Positions 53,379 to 64,000 of a DNA stretch of 64,000 nucleotides are shown piece by piece (positions within the stretch are counted from its first letter, which is position 1; every line of letters begins with the position of its first letter). This DNA comes from Monoplex corrugatus (lineage: Eukaryota; Mollusca; Gastropoda; Littorinimorpha; Ranellidae): the NCBI GenBank assembly GCA_030674185.1, contig JAPXFY010000013.1:51097567-51161566 (forward strand), read 5' to 3'. The notes beneath the pieces are model-generated. The model did not search any database and was not told the DNA's origin. It worked only from the letters and a program-made list of their open reading frames with translations. Made by a program: the position numbers and the translations under genes.

Positions 53379-55875
53379 ATACAGTATTGTTTGCAATTTT
53401 CATGTATTCTGTCAACATTGATGGATTTTGTTGGTTTCTTTAGCTGTCAAAATTGTGCGATTGTAGACATCAAAAACAGCAAAGTAATCCTAGACTCCCT
53501 TTTTTATAGTAACAATGTTTTCAATATGAAGGGGAGATAATGAAACGGACAGCTATGTGCCTAAAACTGCAAACATGCCAGTTTTTACCATCTGATCCCT
53601 GGTCCGTTTCGTGGGTTTCAAATGCAACTCAGCCTGCGTGATTTGTAGTTGATTTTGTCAGAACAGGTCACCTGTGTAAATATTCCTGGATTTCGTTAGT
53701 TGACAGAACCATTGTGTGCAATGATTTCTGATTTTTGTAGATTGATAGTGCTGTGTGATTTGCAAAATGTACTGTGTGAAAATCTGTCATTTTTATGTGT
53801 GTTGTGTGCTGGGATTTCTGAAGTCAGAGTGTGTAATTTGCAAGATGTATGCTTGTGAGAATCAAATTACCCTATTTTCTTATATTGTTCTGTGCTGGGA
53901 TTTCTGATCTTTTGTTGATTAGTAGAAATGTTTGTCTGTTGCAGTTCGGAGTCTGTAATGTCAAGGTGTTGTATAAGAGTTGTTTGATGATGCTGTTGTT
54001 GTTGGGTTTGTTTTGTTTACATATTTGTTGTGTTCTGGAATTTCTTGTTCTTGTTGATCAAATGAAATGTCTGTGTATTGCTGTACTAAGATGAAATTAA
54101 TGTTGTTTCTGTGCTTTGTGTATTTTGAAAGATGTCATATGAGAGAAACTTTACCTATTTGTTATTTTATTTATTCAGTCATATTTGAGAAACTTTTCAT
54201 ATTTTTTCTTTATTTATCAAAGATTCCAAAGGGTCAGAAATATCTTTCAATCCTTTGTTGCAGACTGCATTCATTCTTATTGAGCAAAAATGTTAAAAAG
54301 TGATATGTACTGTGTTGTCAGTGGTGTTTGTGTGTTTTATGTTTCGATTTTTCTTCTTGTACATTCATATCTTCCTTTTATTTTCGCCCCTCTTTTCCCT
54401 CAAATAAATGTTCTGTTGGCAAATATGATGTGAAAATAGACAACTTGTTACAAAATTAGATCATGTTGCATAAGTCTCACTATTTTAGATACTTGGGGTG
54501 GAAATCTGTTCTGTTTTGCCGTGAAATTTAGTGATACGAGACAGACTGATAAAAAGAGTACCAACATATTTTCAAGTGTAGTTAATTTGGAGCACAGGTC
54601 ATATTTCAAGTTTATTTGGTGGTTTGCCTCCCCCCCACCCCCCCCCCCCCCTTAACCAGACTTGGTTGCAGACTTCTCTTTATAGTCAGCATTGTTTGTT
54701 ATACATTTTGTGATTGTATGTGATAAATTTGTGATCGCTGTTGTTGTATATTCATATCGATTCTGCTGCAGGAGATATTGGTATGCGCGGTACTTTTATA
54801 GTGAGAGAATTGATGGACTAAAGAGAGAATGGTACTGGTAGTTCAGTGGCAAAGTTTGTATTAACTTTTTAATCCAATATTTTCTGGTGTTTGAAACAGT
54901 TCTATATTGTCTGTTAATGTGTGTATAAGAAGAGCATTAGCGCTCTGTGTTATCAGGTAGTGATTCTGGATCGTTTTTTGTTTTATTTTTTTTATGATAT
55001 ATAATTGCCAGTGATTCAGGTTGTATGTTTAAAAAGTGTGCAAGTTCTGCATGGAATGAAGAAATGATTTCCAATTTTGTAGTTAGTGTGTGATACTTAG
55101 AAACCGATTGTATTTAATGATAAATCAGTGTCTCCCCATCCAGGGATACTATTTATGAAGAAACTGTGTTTAGTGATAAATCAATGTCTACCATCTTCAG
55201 ATACTATTAATGAGATACTGTACAAAACAATCACCAGAACATGGCTTCTGTAACTTCCTCCATCCACTAAAACTATTCTGAAAAATAATTCTGAAACATT
55301 ATTGAGTGTTTTGTTTGTAATGTGCCAAAAACAGATTGTGTTTGTTAAGGTATTCATATTGAGTGGCTTGTTCGTAATGTTTCAAAAACAGATTAACAAA
55401 TGGTAGATTTGTTTGTCAAGGCATTTATTCATCTGCACTTTTCTAGTTTAGACATACTGGCAGTTTGTACAGTCTTTGGGCGTAATTAAGATATAAAGCT
55501 AGTGTCCTGGTAACAAATGTCAGGTGCTGGATGCCAAAGTCTAGGTATTCAAAACCTAGCCAGTGCATATTGTTTTGCGTAGGCTTATGTTTGGGATTGT
55601 CAGAGTACAATGAATCTCTCTTGTACAAGCTCTGAACTCCCATTTGTATTTTTGAAGCTCACTCCATACCAAGAGTTATACCCTCAGTATCCTGTACACA
55701 AGGCATATGCCAACATGCTGTACGCTTACCAGAAAGATTCCAGCTTTACATGTTAGTTACAAATACTAAAGGTCATTGGAGCATTGAGAAATTTTAAACA
55801 TGATGCACATGGTCATGCACATTGGGAGATGACTATCGTCCTAACCATGTCCATGAGACACTTTGTGGATTTTCA
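53379..55875. other. FKBP8 3' flank, no gene seen
   Basis: AT-rich; probably 3' UTR up to about 54.4 kb and intergenic after. A poly-C run lies at 54,631-54,651. No coding signal. Confidence 0.4.
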
Positions 55876-55910
55876 TTAACCCTTCCCGTACGTCGCCTAA
55901 AAACTCGCAC

Positions 55911-56230
55911 GCCGTACATCGTGGGTGCACACACACCCATGGTTTTTTTATAGGCAGTGCAGTGAATAGTCCTCGCCGTACATCGTGGGTGCACACACAC
56001 CCATGGTTTCTTTATAGGCAGTGTTGTGAATAGTCCTCGCCGTACGTCGTGGGTGCACACACACCCATGGTTTCTTAAAAGGCAGTGCAGTGAATAGTCC
56101 TCGCCGTACATCGTGGGTGCACACACACCCATGGTTTCTTTATAGGCAGCGTTGTGAATAGTCCTCGCCGTACGTCGTGGGTGCACACACACCCATGGTT
56201 TCTTTATAGGCAATACAGAGAATATTCATT
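55911..56230. repeat. left subterminal array, 5 x 64 bp
   Basis: Five units start at 55,911, 55,975, 56,039, 56,103 and 56,167, an exact 64-bp period. Each has GCCGTACRTCGTGGGTGCAC ACACACCCATGG and a TTTATAGGCAGTG tail. GGGTG...CACCC can form a small hairpin in every unit. Probably transposase binding sites; inference. Confidence 0.92.
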
Positions 56231-56369
56231 GGGTGCACACGTAAACACGTTTTTATCACCTGAAGATATTGCGTACAGTCAGTTTAGTGTGTGTGCATCG
56301 CTTTGGTGTATGCTTGCATGTGTGCTTGCATGTTAGCATGTGAGTTTGCGTGCATGAATGAATGTGTAT

Positions 56370-56407
<38 letters not shown>

Positions 56408-56564
56408 CACCATCTCTCACTCTCAATGCTAAAAGAACAAGATTGATACGACAACAAAAGTGTTTATTGAACAAGCTTCAAAACAGGTTTTCACCTATTA
56501 TCTTGAAATATATTACACAGGCACACGCACGCAAACACTATGATGTATAGAAGCACGTCCGCAC

Positions 56565-56595
56565 AAAAATAAAATAAAATAAAATAAAATAAAAA
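56565..56595. repeat. (AAAAT)n tract
   Basis: About six AAAAT units between the left array and the transposase stop. Confidence 0.9.
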
Positions 56596-56829
56596 AGGAA
56601 TTTTATTGACAATGAAATTGAATAATACCACGGAGTGTATACAAAATTTTACGAAGTGGTAAAATATCAATGCCTTTCAGTGGCAACATCTTTACTGAAA
56701 ACTGAAAACTTCTTTTCATTGGGATCACTGGCCATCCTGATTTGTGACCAAGAACCGTTTGTTGCAGCTGCTGAACATTCAAAGGAAGATGTCAGGTAAA
56801 AGTTGGAAGATGACCAAGTAGGAGGTGTC

Positions 56830-58143
56830 TCATTTGTTTACAACAGTGATGCACTCCACCAATGACATGGAATCGGCACACTGCTTGCAAACAATCACGG
56901 TGTGTTCTTTGCACACCCATGAGCAGCATGAGAAGCAAGACTTTCGGGATTTCCGATCAAGCTTCCAGCTGCATGAGCCACAGCGACCTTGACTCTGTTT
57001 TGGCTCTTTCTGCCCAATTTGTTTGCTGGTAGAAGGCCTCTGTGCTGATGCCGGTCTTTTTCTCTTGCCACCAGCACGGGCAATTTGTCGTTGGTCCAGT
57101 GAAGTTGCTACCTTCTGTTGAAGGTGTTGAACGTACATCTCCACTGTGTTTTTCAGGAGCTTTGGCATGTTCCTTGCACAAAGTCTCCTCTTCATATGGT
57201 CAAGTGACAGCTGTTCAGCGATCCGAAGGATGAACTGAGGCCTGGCGTCCTTTTTGGAAAGTAGATGGCCTGGAAACTTGATGCTCCACACAACACGGGC
57301 AGCAATGGTGCTGAGATCCACCGTGTTGTAAAAGAGCACCATTGGCCATCGTTTAGTGATGCGTTTGGTGGAATACGCATGGGCCATCTGATCAACAGAA
57401 TCAACTGCCCCTTTTGTTGAGTTGTAGAAGCGAACGATGTCTGGCTTCTTCTTTGGGGCGTCAGGAGCTACTGCACAGTCATGGTGCATTGTGCTCATGA
57501 CTACAACGTTTTTGTTTGCTTTCGTCTGATAGTTGACGATGGTGGTTTTGTCCTGAAAGAGGAAGGATGACGCATGCAGCTGCAGCCCTCTTTTGTTTTT
57601 GAAGGACTCAGGAAGAAATCGTTTGTTGGCGCGCACAGTACCAACAAACGTCAGCCCATTGTTCTGAAGACCATCAGCCAGCTCCTTGTCAGTGAAGAAA
57701 TTGTCAGTGGTGACATTTCTCCCAGTGTTGAAGAAAGGAGCTGACAGGCGGAGGGCAACATTTCTCCCCAAGTTGACTTGTCTGTCAGCACCCAGTGGTC
57801 GCCCCAGATAGGGCTCTGCGACAAGGGGGAAATTGTTTTCAGTATCCGCTGCCCAAAAAATTTTTATTCCATACTTGTCTGGCTTGGAAGGCAGGTACTG
57901 AATGAAGGAACATCTGCCACGGAATGGGACAAGTTGTTCATCAATGGTGATGAAAGGGCCAGGGATGTAGTGGTCACTCAGGTTCTTAGTAAAGTCATCC
58001 CAAAAATCTCTGAAAGGAGCGAAAACATCTCGGCTCCTTCTGGCACTCCTGGTCTCTTTGTCATCGAACCTCAAAAAGTTCAGCAACTGCAAAAAACGGT
58101 TGCGGCTGAAGGATGCACGAACAAACCCACCACAATTTTGCAC
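56830..58143 (-). pseudogene. piggyBac transposase, N-terminally truncated
   Basis: A 437-codon open frame of a PGBD/DDE_Tnp_1_7 transposase, the enzyme that excises and inserts TTAA-flanked elements. All three catalytic Asp are present: ITIDEQLVPFRGR (D68), NVTTDNFFTDKEL (D147) and KGAVDSVDQM (D248, with D251). RWPMVLFYN follows, and the end is a Cys-rich zinc module (CGSCSWKL...CFSCCSWVC...CKQC). The first codons (SRNRFLQLLNFLRFDD) already correspond to the middle of the N-terminal domain of relatives. The frame is open about eight codons further upstream (HPRLTDYC..) before a TAG, and no ATG is available, so 100 or more residues are lost or lie in an unseen exon. The GTG at 58,143 is not a credible start. 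Confidence 0.85.
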
Positions 58144-58262
58144 ACGGCAGTAGTCTGTGAGTCTTGGATGATGCTACTACACTGTCTGGGAACACATGAG
58201 TCAGTTCTGTGCATTTGCTGTAACAACGTGTACACACTTAGTGATGTGTGCAGTCTTTGTTC

Positions 58263-58425
58263 CTTCTTTTAGAGTGTGGGTGTGTGTGCACCCACGACGT
58301 ACGGCGCGCATAGTTTCTTCTTTAGGAGTATGGGTGTGTGTGCACCCACGACGTACGGCGCGCATAGTTCCTTCTTTAGGAGTATGGGTGTGTGTGCACC
58401 CACGAGGTACGGGGAGGGATATACG
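58263..58425. repeat. right subterminal array, 3 x 54 bp
   Basis: Units at 54-bp spacing (GTAC at 58,299, 58,353 and 58,407) with GGGTGTGTGTGCACCCACGA and GTACGGCGCGCATAG, inverted relative to the left array. A further lone unit (GGGTGCACTTGCACCCAC) lies beside the right TIR at about 58,575-58,600. Confidence 0.9.
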
Positions 58426-58916
58426 ATGTTTTTGTTGTTTGTTTACATGTTTACTATGAGACAGAATTGTGTCATTTTTTGTCAGCACACAGTCAGTCCC
58501 CTTACTAACAAAGTCATAAAATTTCAGCATGATTGCTTGAATAATATTTAAAAAATGAACCGATGAGTGAAAGTATGGGTGCACTTGCACCCACAGTGTA
58601 CGGGAAGGGTTAAAACAGATACACATATGTTCTAGGTTAAAATGAATAACAATATGTCAATCTATGCAAACTTCATCATCAACTGGTGTAACACGTTTTG
58701 TTTGCAGAATCATGTACATTATATTCAGTTCATCATCCAAATTTGCAGAACCATTTGTCTGAAACATGCTTCATGTACTTCTGTTATTCATTTGATTTAC
58801 ATTTGCTAATGTTTGTGTACTTATTTATTTATTTACATGTTTATATAAATTTTAGGTTCATTCCCTTTCCAGCCCATTGATTGAACTTTAAGTACAGCAT
58901 GTAGTAATTTTCGAAG

Positions 58917-59412
58917 CACACACACATTGCACAAAAAATGTAAAACATACACAAAATTTCAATTTGAATTTGCTGGTTTAAAAAAATCTTACTTCTGTGA
59001 ATTGTTTCATTACTTGTTGAAGCCAACTTTGCCATCCATTGGGACCATATTGTTTTGTGCTTGAACTGTTGATTGCAGATTGTTGAGTTTTATCGAAGAT
59101 TGCTGGGGAAACTCCTTGTGCTGTTTATATGCAAAGTATTTTAGTGTTTGTTTCTGTGTGTTCAAATATTGCCTCTGGCAGCTTTTTGTCCTTGACATAA
59201 AGTTGCTTTTTTCCTGTGGTGGTTTTATTTTTGTCACAATGAATTTATCGTGTGAAATTTTGGTTAGGAGAGTATGCTGCCACATACAGGTCTACATTTG
59301 TTTCCGTTTTCAAAACACACACATTACATAAACATTGTCAGACATATACAAAATTTCAATTTAATTTTGCTGGTTTAAAAATATATTACTTCTGTGACTT
59401 GTTTCATTATTG
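58917..59412. repeat. ~98-bp repeat pair 398 bp apart
   Basis: ACAAAATTTCAATTTGAATTTGCTGG with TTACTTCTGTGA.TTGTTTCATTA (58,917-59,015) recurs diverged at 59,315-59,412. Noncoding. Confidence 0.7.
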
Positions 59413-60030
59413 TTTTATCTGTGAGAGTGGACTTTTCAACAGAATGTAGTCAGGGACAATTCCTTTTTGTTTCGGATATTTTTACATGCACTGAATGCAT
59501 GCTGCTCAAAGGACCTCAGTTCATCATCTCATTGATGACTGTCACTTGACCCTTATTTGATCAAGGCCTTGTGGAATGAAAAAAGTCCCTTTACATTCTT
59601 AAATCAAACCTGGGACTGTACCTTATGCAGCAGTGGGTCTGTCCAGCTGCAGCAGTCTGTTGCATACAGCAAAAGGCTTAGGACAGTGCAAAGAAAGATT
59701 GTGTAGTCCTTGAAACATTGCACATGTTATCTGAGACCATGACTGCTAGTGCATTGGCAGTCTTTCTGTTTGTCTTTTTACGTGGGACAAAGGTGAGCAT
59801 CTCCAAAATGATTTATTACTGCTTATTGCCATAGTATTTTATATGCGATGTTGACCATAGGTGGCAAAATGGCACCCATCATGACTATCTTGAGAAAGCC
59901 TTCATCTTGTGAAAGATCTTGCCTTCTTTTGTCTTCATGTACTGAAATATTGAAACATTTGATTTTGTATTGTATCTAAAGCTGCATTAATCAAAGTGAG
60001 GACAAACATTTATTCAAAAGATTTTTCTGG

Positions 60031-60086
60031 TTAATCTTTGACTTCCTATGGGGAACTGGCTGATAGGGAGAGGAGTGAAAGTTTAA
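60031..60086. mobile_element. 56-bp TTAA foldback MITE remnant
   Basis: TTAATCTTTGACTTCCTAT at the left pairs with ATAGGGAGAGGAGTGAAAGTTTAA at the right around a CCAGTT-type loop (GGGGAACTGGC). Same TIR family as the copies at 1,051, 30,023 and 33,998. Confidence 0.55.
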
Positions 60087-61330
60087 CTGGAAAGGTATTT
60101 GAAATCAGAATGGTCATGCACATGTTCTAATCTGAAACCGCCAGTTTAACTTTTTACTCACCCTTCAGTTTAATTTGTCATTCATTCATGTCAGCGCGCA
60201 CTTGTTTGTATTTAATGCTTGCATGATGAGATTGTTGTTCTGGATATGTAGATTTGTCATTGTATGAGCTGGGAAGAAAAGGCAAAGGACTGTGCGCTTT
60301 ACTTATATCTCGTTTGTCTGTATCGTGACCAGTAGAGTTAAATGCGTAAACAGAATGCACACACTCAGTTTCTGATTTTGGAACAATGAAGAAGTAATGG
60401 AGCCTGTGTATTTATATAGGTGATGCAGCAAGAGAAAACCTCGCTAAAGTTGCAGCCTACCATTGACAGCTGTGGCTGAAAATAGCTGGACAGTCAGAAT
60501 TGAGTCAGCGGAAGTCTTTCCATATTTCAAGTCTTTAACATCTGATTTGCAGTTTCATGATTTTTTTTCATATTGTATTACTTAGAAGCACCCTAAAAAG
60601 CTTTTTTTTTTTCAATTTCTATGAGTGTATTACTTCCTTTGTCAAAAATACCTTTCCAAAGTTCAAATGCATCTAACACAAAAACTAGAATGGATGAATT
60701 AGTTTGCTGTTTGTATTAATTTATAAATTTTAAAACTTTAAAATGAGTTGTAAACTCAAATGGTTAGATGTTGCACTATAGCTTGTTTATTTTTCCCATG
60801 TTGGGTTATGTGTGTGTGTCTGTATTTGTATGTGTGTATGTATATGAAAGAAAGTTGGAGAACACGGTTTGACATTTTCCGTCACCCCTCCCCCCCCCCC
60901 CCCACCATTCCCAAAACAAAATGGGTATTCTGTTGGTTTCATGGTATACATGTTTATTTCTTGGGTGAGGGATGGTGGAGAATGATACCTTTTTTTCTGT
61001 ACAAAGTTTCTTTATAACTTTTAACATTCAGTTGGATACTTCCTGCTGTGCCAACCCACCTCTGTAAGTCATAATGGTTAGATGCACACAAAAAAAGGCT
61101 TGAAACATGATGATGGAACTAAAAATGAAACAAGTGAAGTATTGAGAAGAAAAGGAGGTGGCTTTAGTGCATACTTTGTAGATTTCATCAGTTTGTTTTG
61201 CTGTCCTGCTGTTGTAATGGAGGAAGGAACCATTATTTCATATCTGTTCACAATTGTGATTCTAGAACATCCCACCTCATCCTCCACTTTCAAATGACAG
61301 TTTACCAGCAATCAAATAATTCACACGCCT
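60087..61330. other. gene-free stretch
   Basis: No gene supported. Poly-C run at about 60,889-60,902. Confidence 0.4.
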
Positions 61331-61858
61331 TGTGGGGATGCCGTGGGCTTTTTCAGTATGAAGTATCCCCATCTTCTTAAAATTCAGTGCTGGAAATTTC
61401 ATTTTTTCTGTCACTCTGTCTGTCCTTTGCTTTCTATTCTTCCTGTCATTATTTGCCTTGCTGGTTCATTCACCTGTATGTCTTCTATAAAGCCTTACAT
61501 ACTTTCTTTAGGGTTTTTAATGATAGGGTACATGTATTATGTGCAATTTTGGCTGTTGGGAAATGTGATGAGCGGACCAATTTTAGGCAGTTTAGGCCAG
61601 TTTTTAGATATGTTTTAGTGTCCTTAACTATGTTTTGCATTTGTATTGTTTTTTTTTAATTCCCTGGAGGTGAATTATATGGAGTGATCAATGCCAGGGC
61701 ATGTTTTCAGATTATGTGTACGTTGCAAATGTATTGATATGTGTTCTTTTTTCCATTTTCTTTTTTTCTCCAGTGAGGTTTAGTGTACTTTTTGAGATGG
61801 TTATAGCCCTGATTTGGCTCTGTGCAGTTGGCTGGGCTTTAAACAGCAATAACAGTAA
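61331..61858 (+). repeat. dispersed repeat family A, copy 10
   Basis: Near-complete copy, from GGGGATGCCGTGGGCTTTTT to GGTTATAGCCCTGATTTGGC and GGCTGGGCTTTAAACAGCAA. Confidence 0.75.
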
Positions 61859-64000
61859 TTCATACAGTAACAAGCTTCCAACAGGAGGTCTGAGAATAAG
61901 CTGGACAATCAGAATAAGGTTGTTATTTTTTGTTGAAAAGAGTATCTCTGTCTTCACACAATGTTGAAAAATCCAGATTGCTATTTCTGTATGTCATAAG
62001 ACAGACCAGGAATTTAAGGAACAGTTGATAGATAAATATTGCTTTTAGACAGATAGGGCCTACATATATTTTGTGTAGCCTACATTTTGTCATCCAAGAG
62101 CCTTATATATCAGGAATGTTAGCTATCGGGAACAGAAAGGGGTAAGACTGAGAAACGAGCATGTATACTGATCTTTCTAACAAAGAACAAATTTCATGGA
62201 CAGGCCTAGATTATGTTGTGAAATATGCTTTATTTGATGTGCCTTCTGTTACTAATTTGTCAGAAACTTCATTCTGGTGAAGTTCACAATGTGAGGGAAC
62301 CCAGCAAACATTTATATAACATGGCTTGATGAAATTCCATGGATGAAATGATTGATCTCAGAAACAATTTAATGACACTTTGCCTTTGGTACATACTTTG
62401 GGGATGGGACCAAGTTAACGTCAGCTCCGTTTGAATGTGACACAAAACGGAAATATGTTGTGGTATGCATCAGTAATGTTTTGCACTAAATTGTTGGGTT
62501 TTTTGTTTGTTTCATTGTTTCATTGTTGTCATTGTCATATTTGAATGTTTCCATAGGTGTGTGCATGTCACCGTTTCATTTCACCTTTTCCTTGCAGATT
62601 ACATGTATTTTCTCTTAAATAAGAAAGTAATTGATAGAATCATTCTGAATAATGGATATGGTTTTGCACATGGATAACTATATATCTGCTTGGCAATATG
62701 CATCACAGCTTCTTTTTCTTCCTTTTATTTATGAAAGTATAAATTTATTCAGTTCATGACATGGTTGTCTATACTTAAGCATTGGCAGTGTGTTTGTGTG
62801 TATAAATACATGCATGTACTTTTCTGAAGTCTTAGTAAGAAAAAAGGAATAATTGGAACAGTGTGTGTGTTTGTGCGTGCATGTGTGCAAAGAATATGAT
62901 ACCTTGGGCCAAGGGTCATTTGCCAGATAAGTTTGAGTGTACCCTAGCTCAGCATCTTGTGTGTGTGTGTGTGAGAGAGAGAGAGAGGGGGAATGACGGC
63001 TTGGGTCACGGATCACATATCTTACTCCCCTCCCATCTTCTCCCCCTCCTGAGTTTGCTTGTGCTTTGTGCCCTTGAGATTTCATCATTGTTGGTGACTG
63101 CTTTGGTGAATGATGAGAGTGCATGCCTTGATTTGATTCTTGAATCAAGATTTGGCACCTTGTAAATGTCATTATTATATGATTATCATTCTGATGATGA
63201 TGATTATTATTATGCATCCATTATGTGTATGTGCACTTGGGTTTCCAAGCGTGTGCACTTTTGTGCAAGTCGGTGTATGCGTGCGTGTGATGAGGTACGT
63301 ATCAAACTGTACGCATGCATGAGAGACTTTTAATCAGAGAATGAGAGATGCAAAAGGACAGACTGCATTCAAAATTGCGTCCATGAAAAGAAGTTCCTGC
63401 AACATTGTAACAGATAGTGCAACCATTTGTTTTCATGCATTTATTGCATACTGGCTGGCTAGTTGAAATATCCATGAATTCAAGATTTCACATTGATCTA
63501 TAGTTAAATTCCAGCTCGCAGCATAACACTTGTGGTGTTTTCTGCCCATCTTATGATCCCTTCTTTCTAGTGGTGTCAGCGTTTCATATATCCTGTCTGC
63601 CTGCTCCAACCCCACTTGAAGAGTTTTGCACAGACAAGGAGTCAGCTTGACCATTGCAGGCAGTTGAGTGAAGCACATATGGAACTGTTGAGTGCAATGA
63701 ATCTTCCTTGAACGATTTTCTAATTCAAACTTGCACTTTTCGTGAAGTGGATGAAAATCAATTCTGTTCTGAAGAAAATTGCTGCGAAAATATTGCATAA
63801 CTTTTGCAATGAACGGAAAAATTACATGTGATAATGAATCTGTTCTTCTTGCAAGGATAGCAATAGCATTAAGTTACCCTGACATGAAGGTGAAGGTTAT
63901 CCCATAACCTCAGATCGTAGGGCGCTCTACTTGTATCTTCTCCTTTGCTGCTTTACATTCCCTTCTCTGTAGTAGACCTAAGCTGGAGTGATAGTCTGGA
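61859..64000. other. gene-free right edge
   Basis: No gene supported. A minus-strand copy of repeat family D lies at 62,901-62,955, a (GT)n(GA)n at about 62,959-62,989, and a TTATTATTATGATGATGAT-type tract near 63,170-63,215. A 121-codon minus-strand frame at 63,433-63,798 is not recognisable and has no supporting signal. Confidence 0.4.

Larger units (their letters stand above)
55876..58613 (-). mobile_element. piggyBac element 2 with subterminal arrays
   Basis: TTAA at both ends (55,876-55,879 and 58,610-58,613) with a 12-bp perfect TIR CCCTTCCCGTAC directly inside each. Behind the TIRs lie tandem arrays in inverted orientation and, between them, a transposase gene on the minus strand. The total of about 2.7 kb is a normal piggyBac size. 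Most features are intact, but the transposase N terminus is missing. Confidence 0.92.

Noticed and set aside
55833..56213. 126-codon minus-strand ORF with CVHPR repeats
   Set aside because: It is the translation of the 64-bp subterminal array of piggyBac 2, whose period is not a multiple of three over the whole element; no gene signals.
58201..58626. 141-codon ORF over the right array
   Set aside because: Translation of the inverted 54-bp repeats.
63433..63798. 121-codon minus-strand ORF
   Set aside because: No recognisable domain, no start context or neighbouring exon; chance ORF most likely.

Overview
The window is eukaryotic: intron-split genes, long noncoding stretches, many microsatellites and dispersed transposon relics, with no operon structure. 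The two recognised host genes are metazoan, and the repeats (tRNA-derived SINEs, TTAA foldback MITEs, piggyBac elements, a transposase resembling the N-RAG-TP element known from the sea slug Aplysia) suggest a lophotrochozoan, probably a gastropod mollusc. The taxon is inference.

Layout. 0-14.7 kb: noncoding, with a TTAA MITE, a CpG-decayed relic of a piggyBac end (5.1 kb), a tRNA-like SINE (7.2 kb), a LINE 3' fragment with RNase H and zinc-knuckle remnants (8.5-9.0 kb), copies of a ~0.5 kb dispersed repeat (family A) and a perfect 268-bp tandem duplication. 14.8-15.5 kb: SNRNP35 (U11/U12 snRNP 35 kDa protein), minus strand. 15.9-30 kb: LINE fragments, a 91-bp hairpin, a possible 4.1-kb piggyBac-like element and imperfect duplications. 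30.3-52.9 kb: FKBP8 (tail-anchored FKBP38 immunophilin), plus strand, ten coding exons, 444 residues, all splice phases compatible. 53-64 kb: FKBP8 3' side, a second piggyBac element (55.9-58.6 kb), family A and a small MITE.

The centrepiece is a nested insertion in FKBP8 intron 8 (42,871-51,158). A piggyBac element (43,760-50,512, TTAA ends with matching terminal inverted repeats) has its transposase gene split by a 4.1-kb element (45,020-49,133) flanked by direct GATGCT copies; removing the insert and one copy rejoins the piggyBac frame. The inner element encodes a large RAG1-related DDE-type protein: an N-terminal CxxC...HxxxxCxxC region like the RAG1 N-terminal zinc region, a D...D...E core, and CxxC / HxxxxH pairs spaced like the RAG1 core zinc site. 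Its likely start region has an in-frame TAA. The outer piggyBac is dead (frameshift, lost catalytic Asp, insertion).

The second piggyBac keeps its DDD residues but lacks the transposase N terminus. It carries asymmetric subterminal arrays, 5 x 64 bp on the left and 3 x 54 bp inverted on the right; a decayed relative lies at 5.1 kb. Other oddities in FKBP8 are a ~2-kb G-rich 26/28-bp minisatellite in intron 4 and reiterated copies of the splice acceptors just before the last two coding exons.
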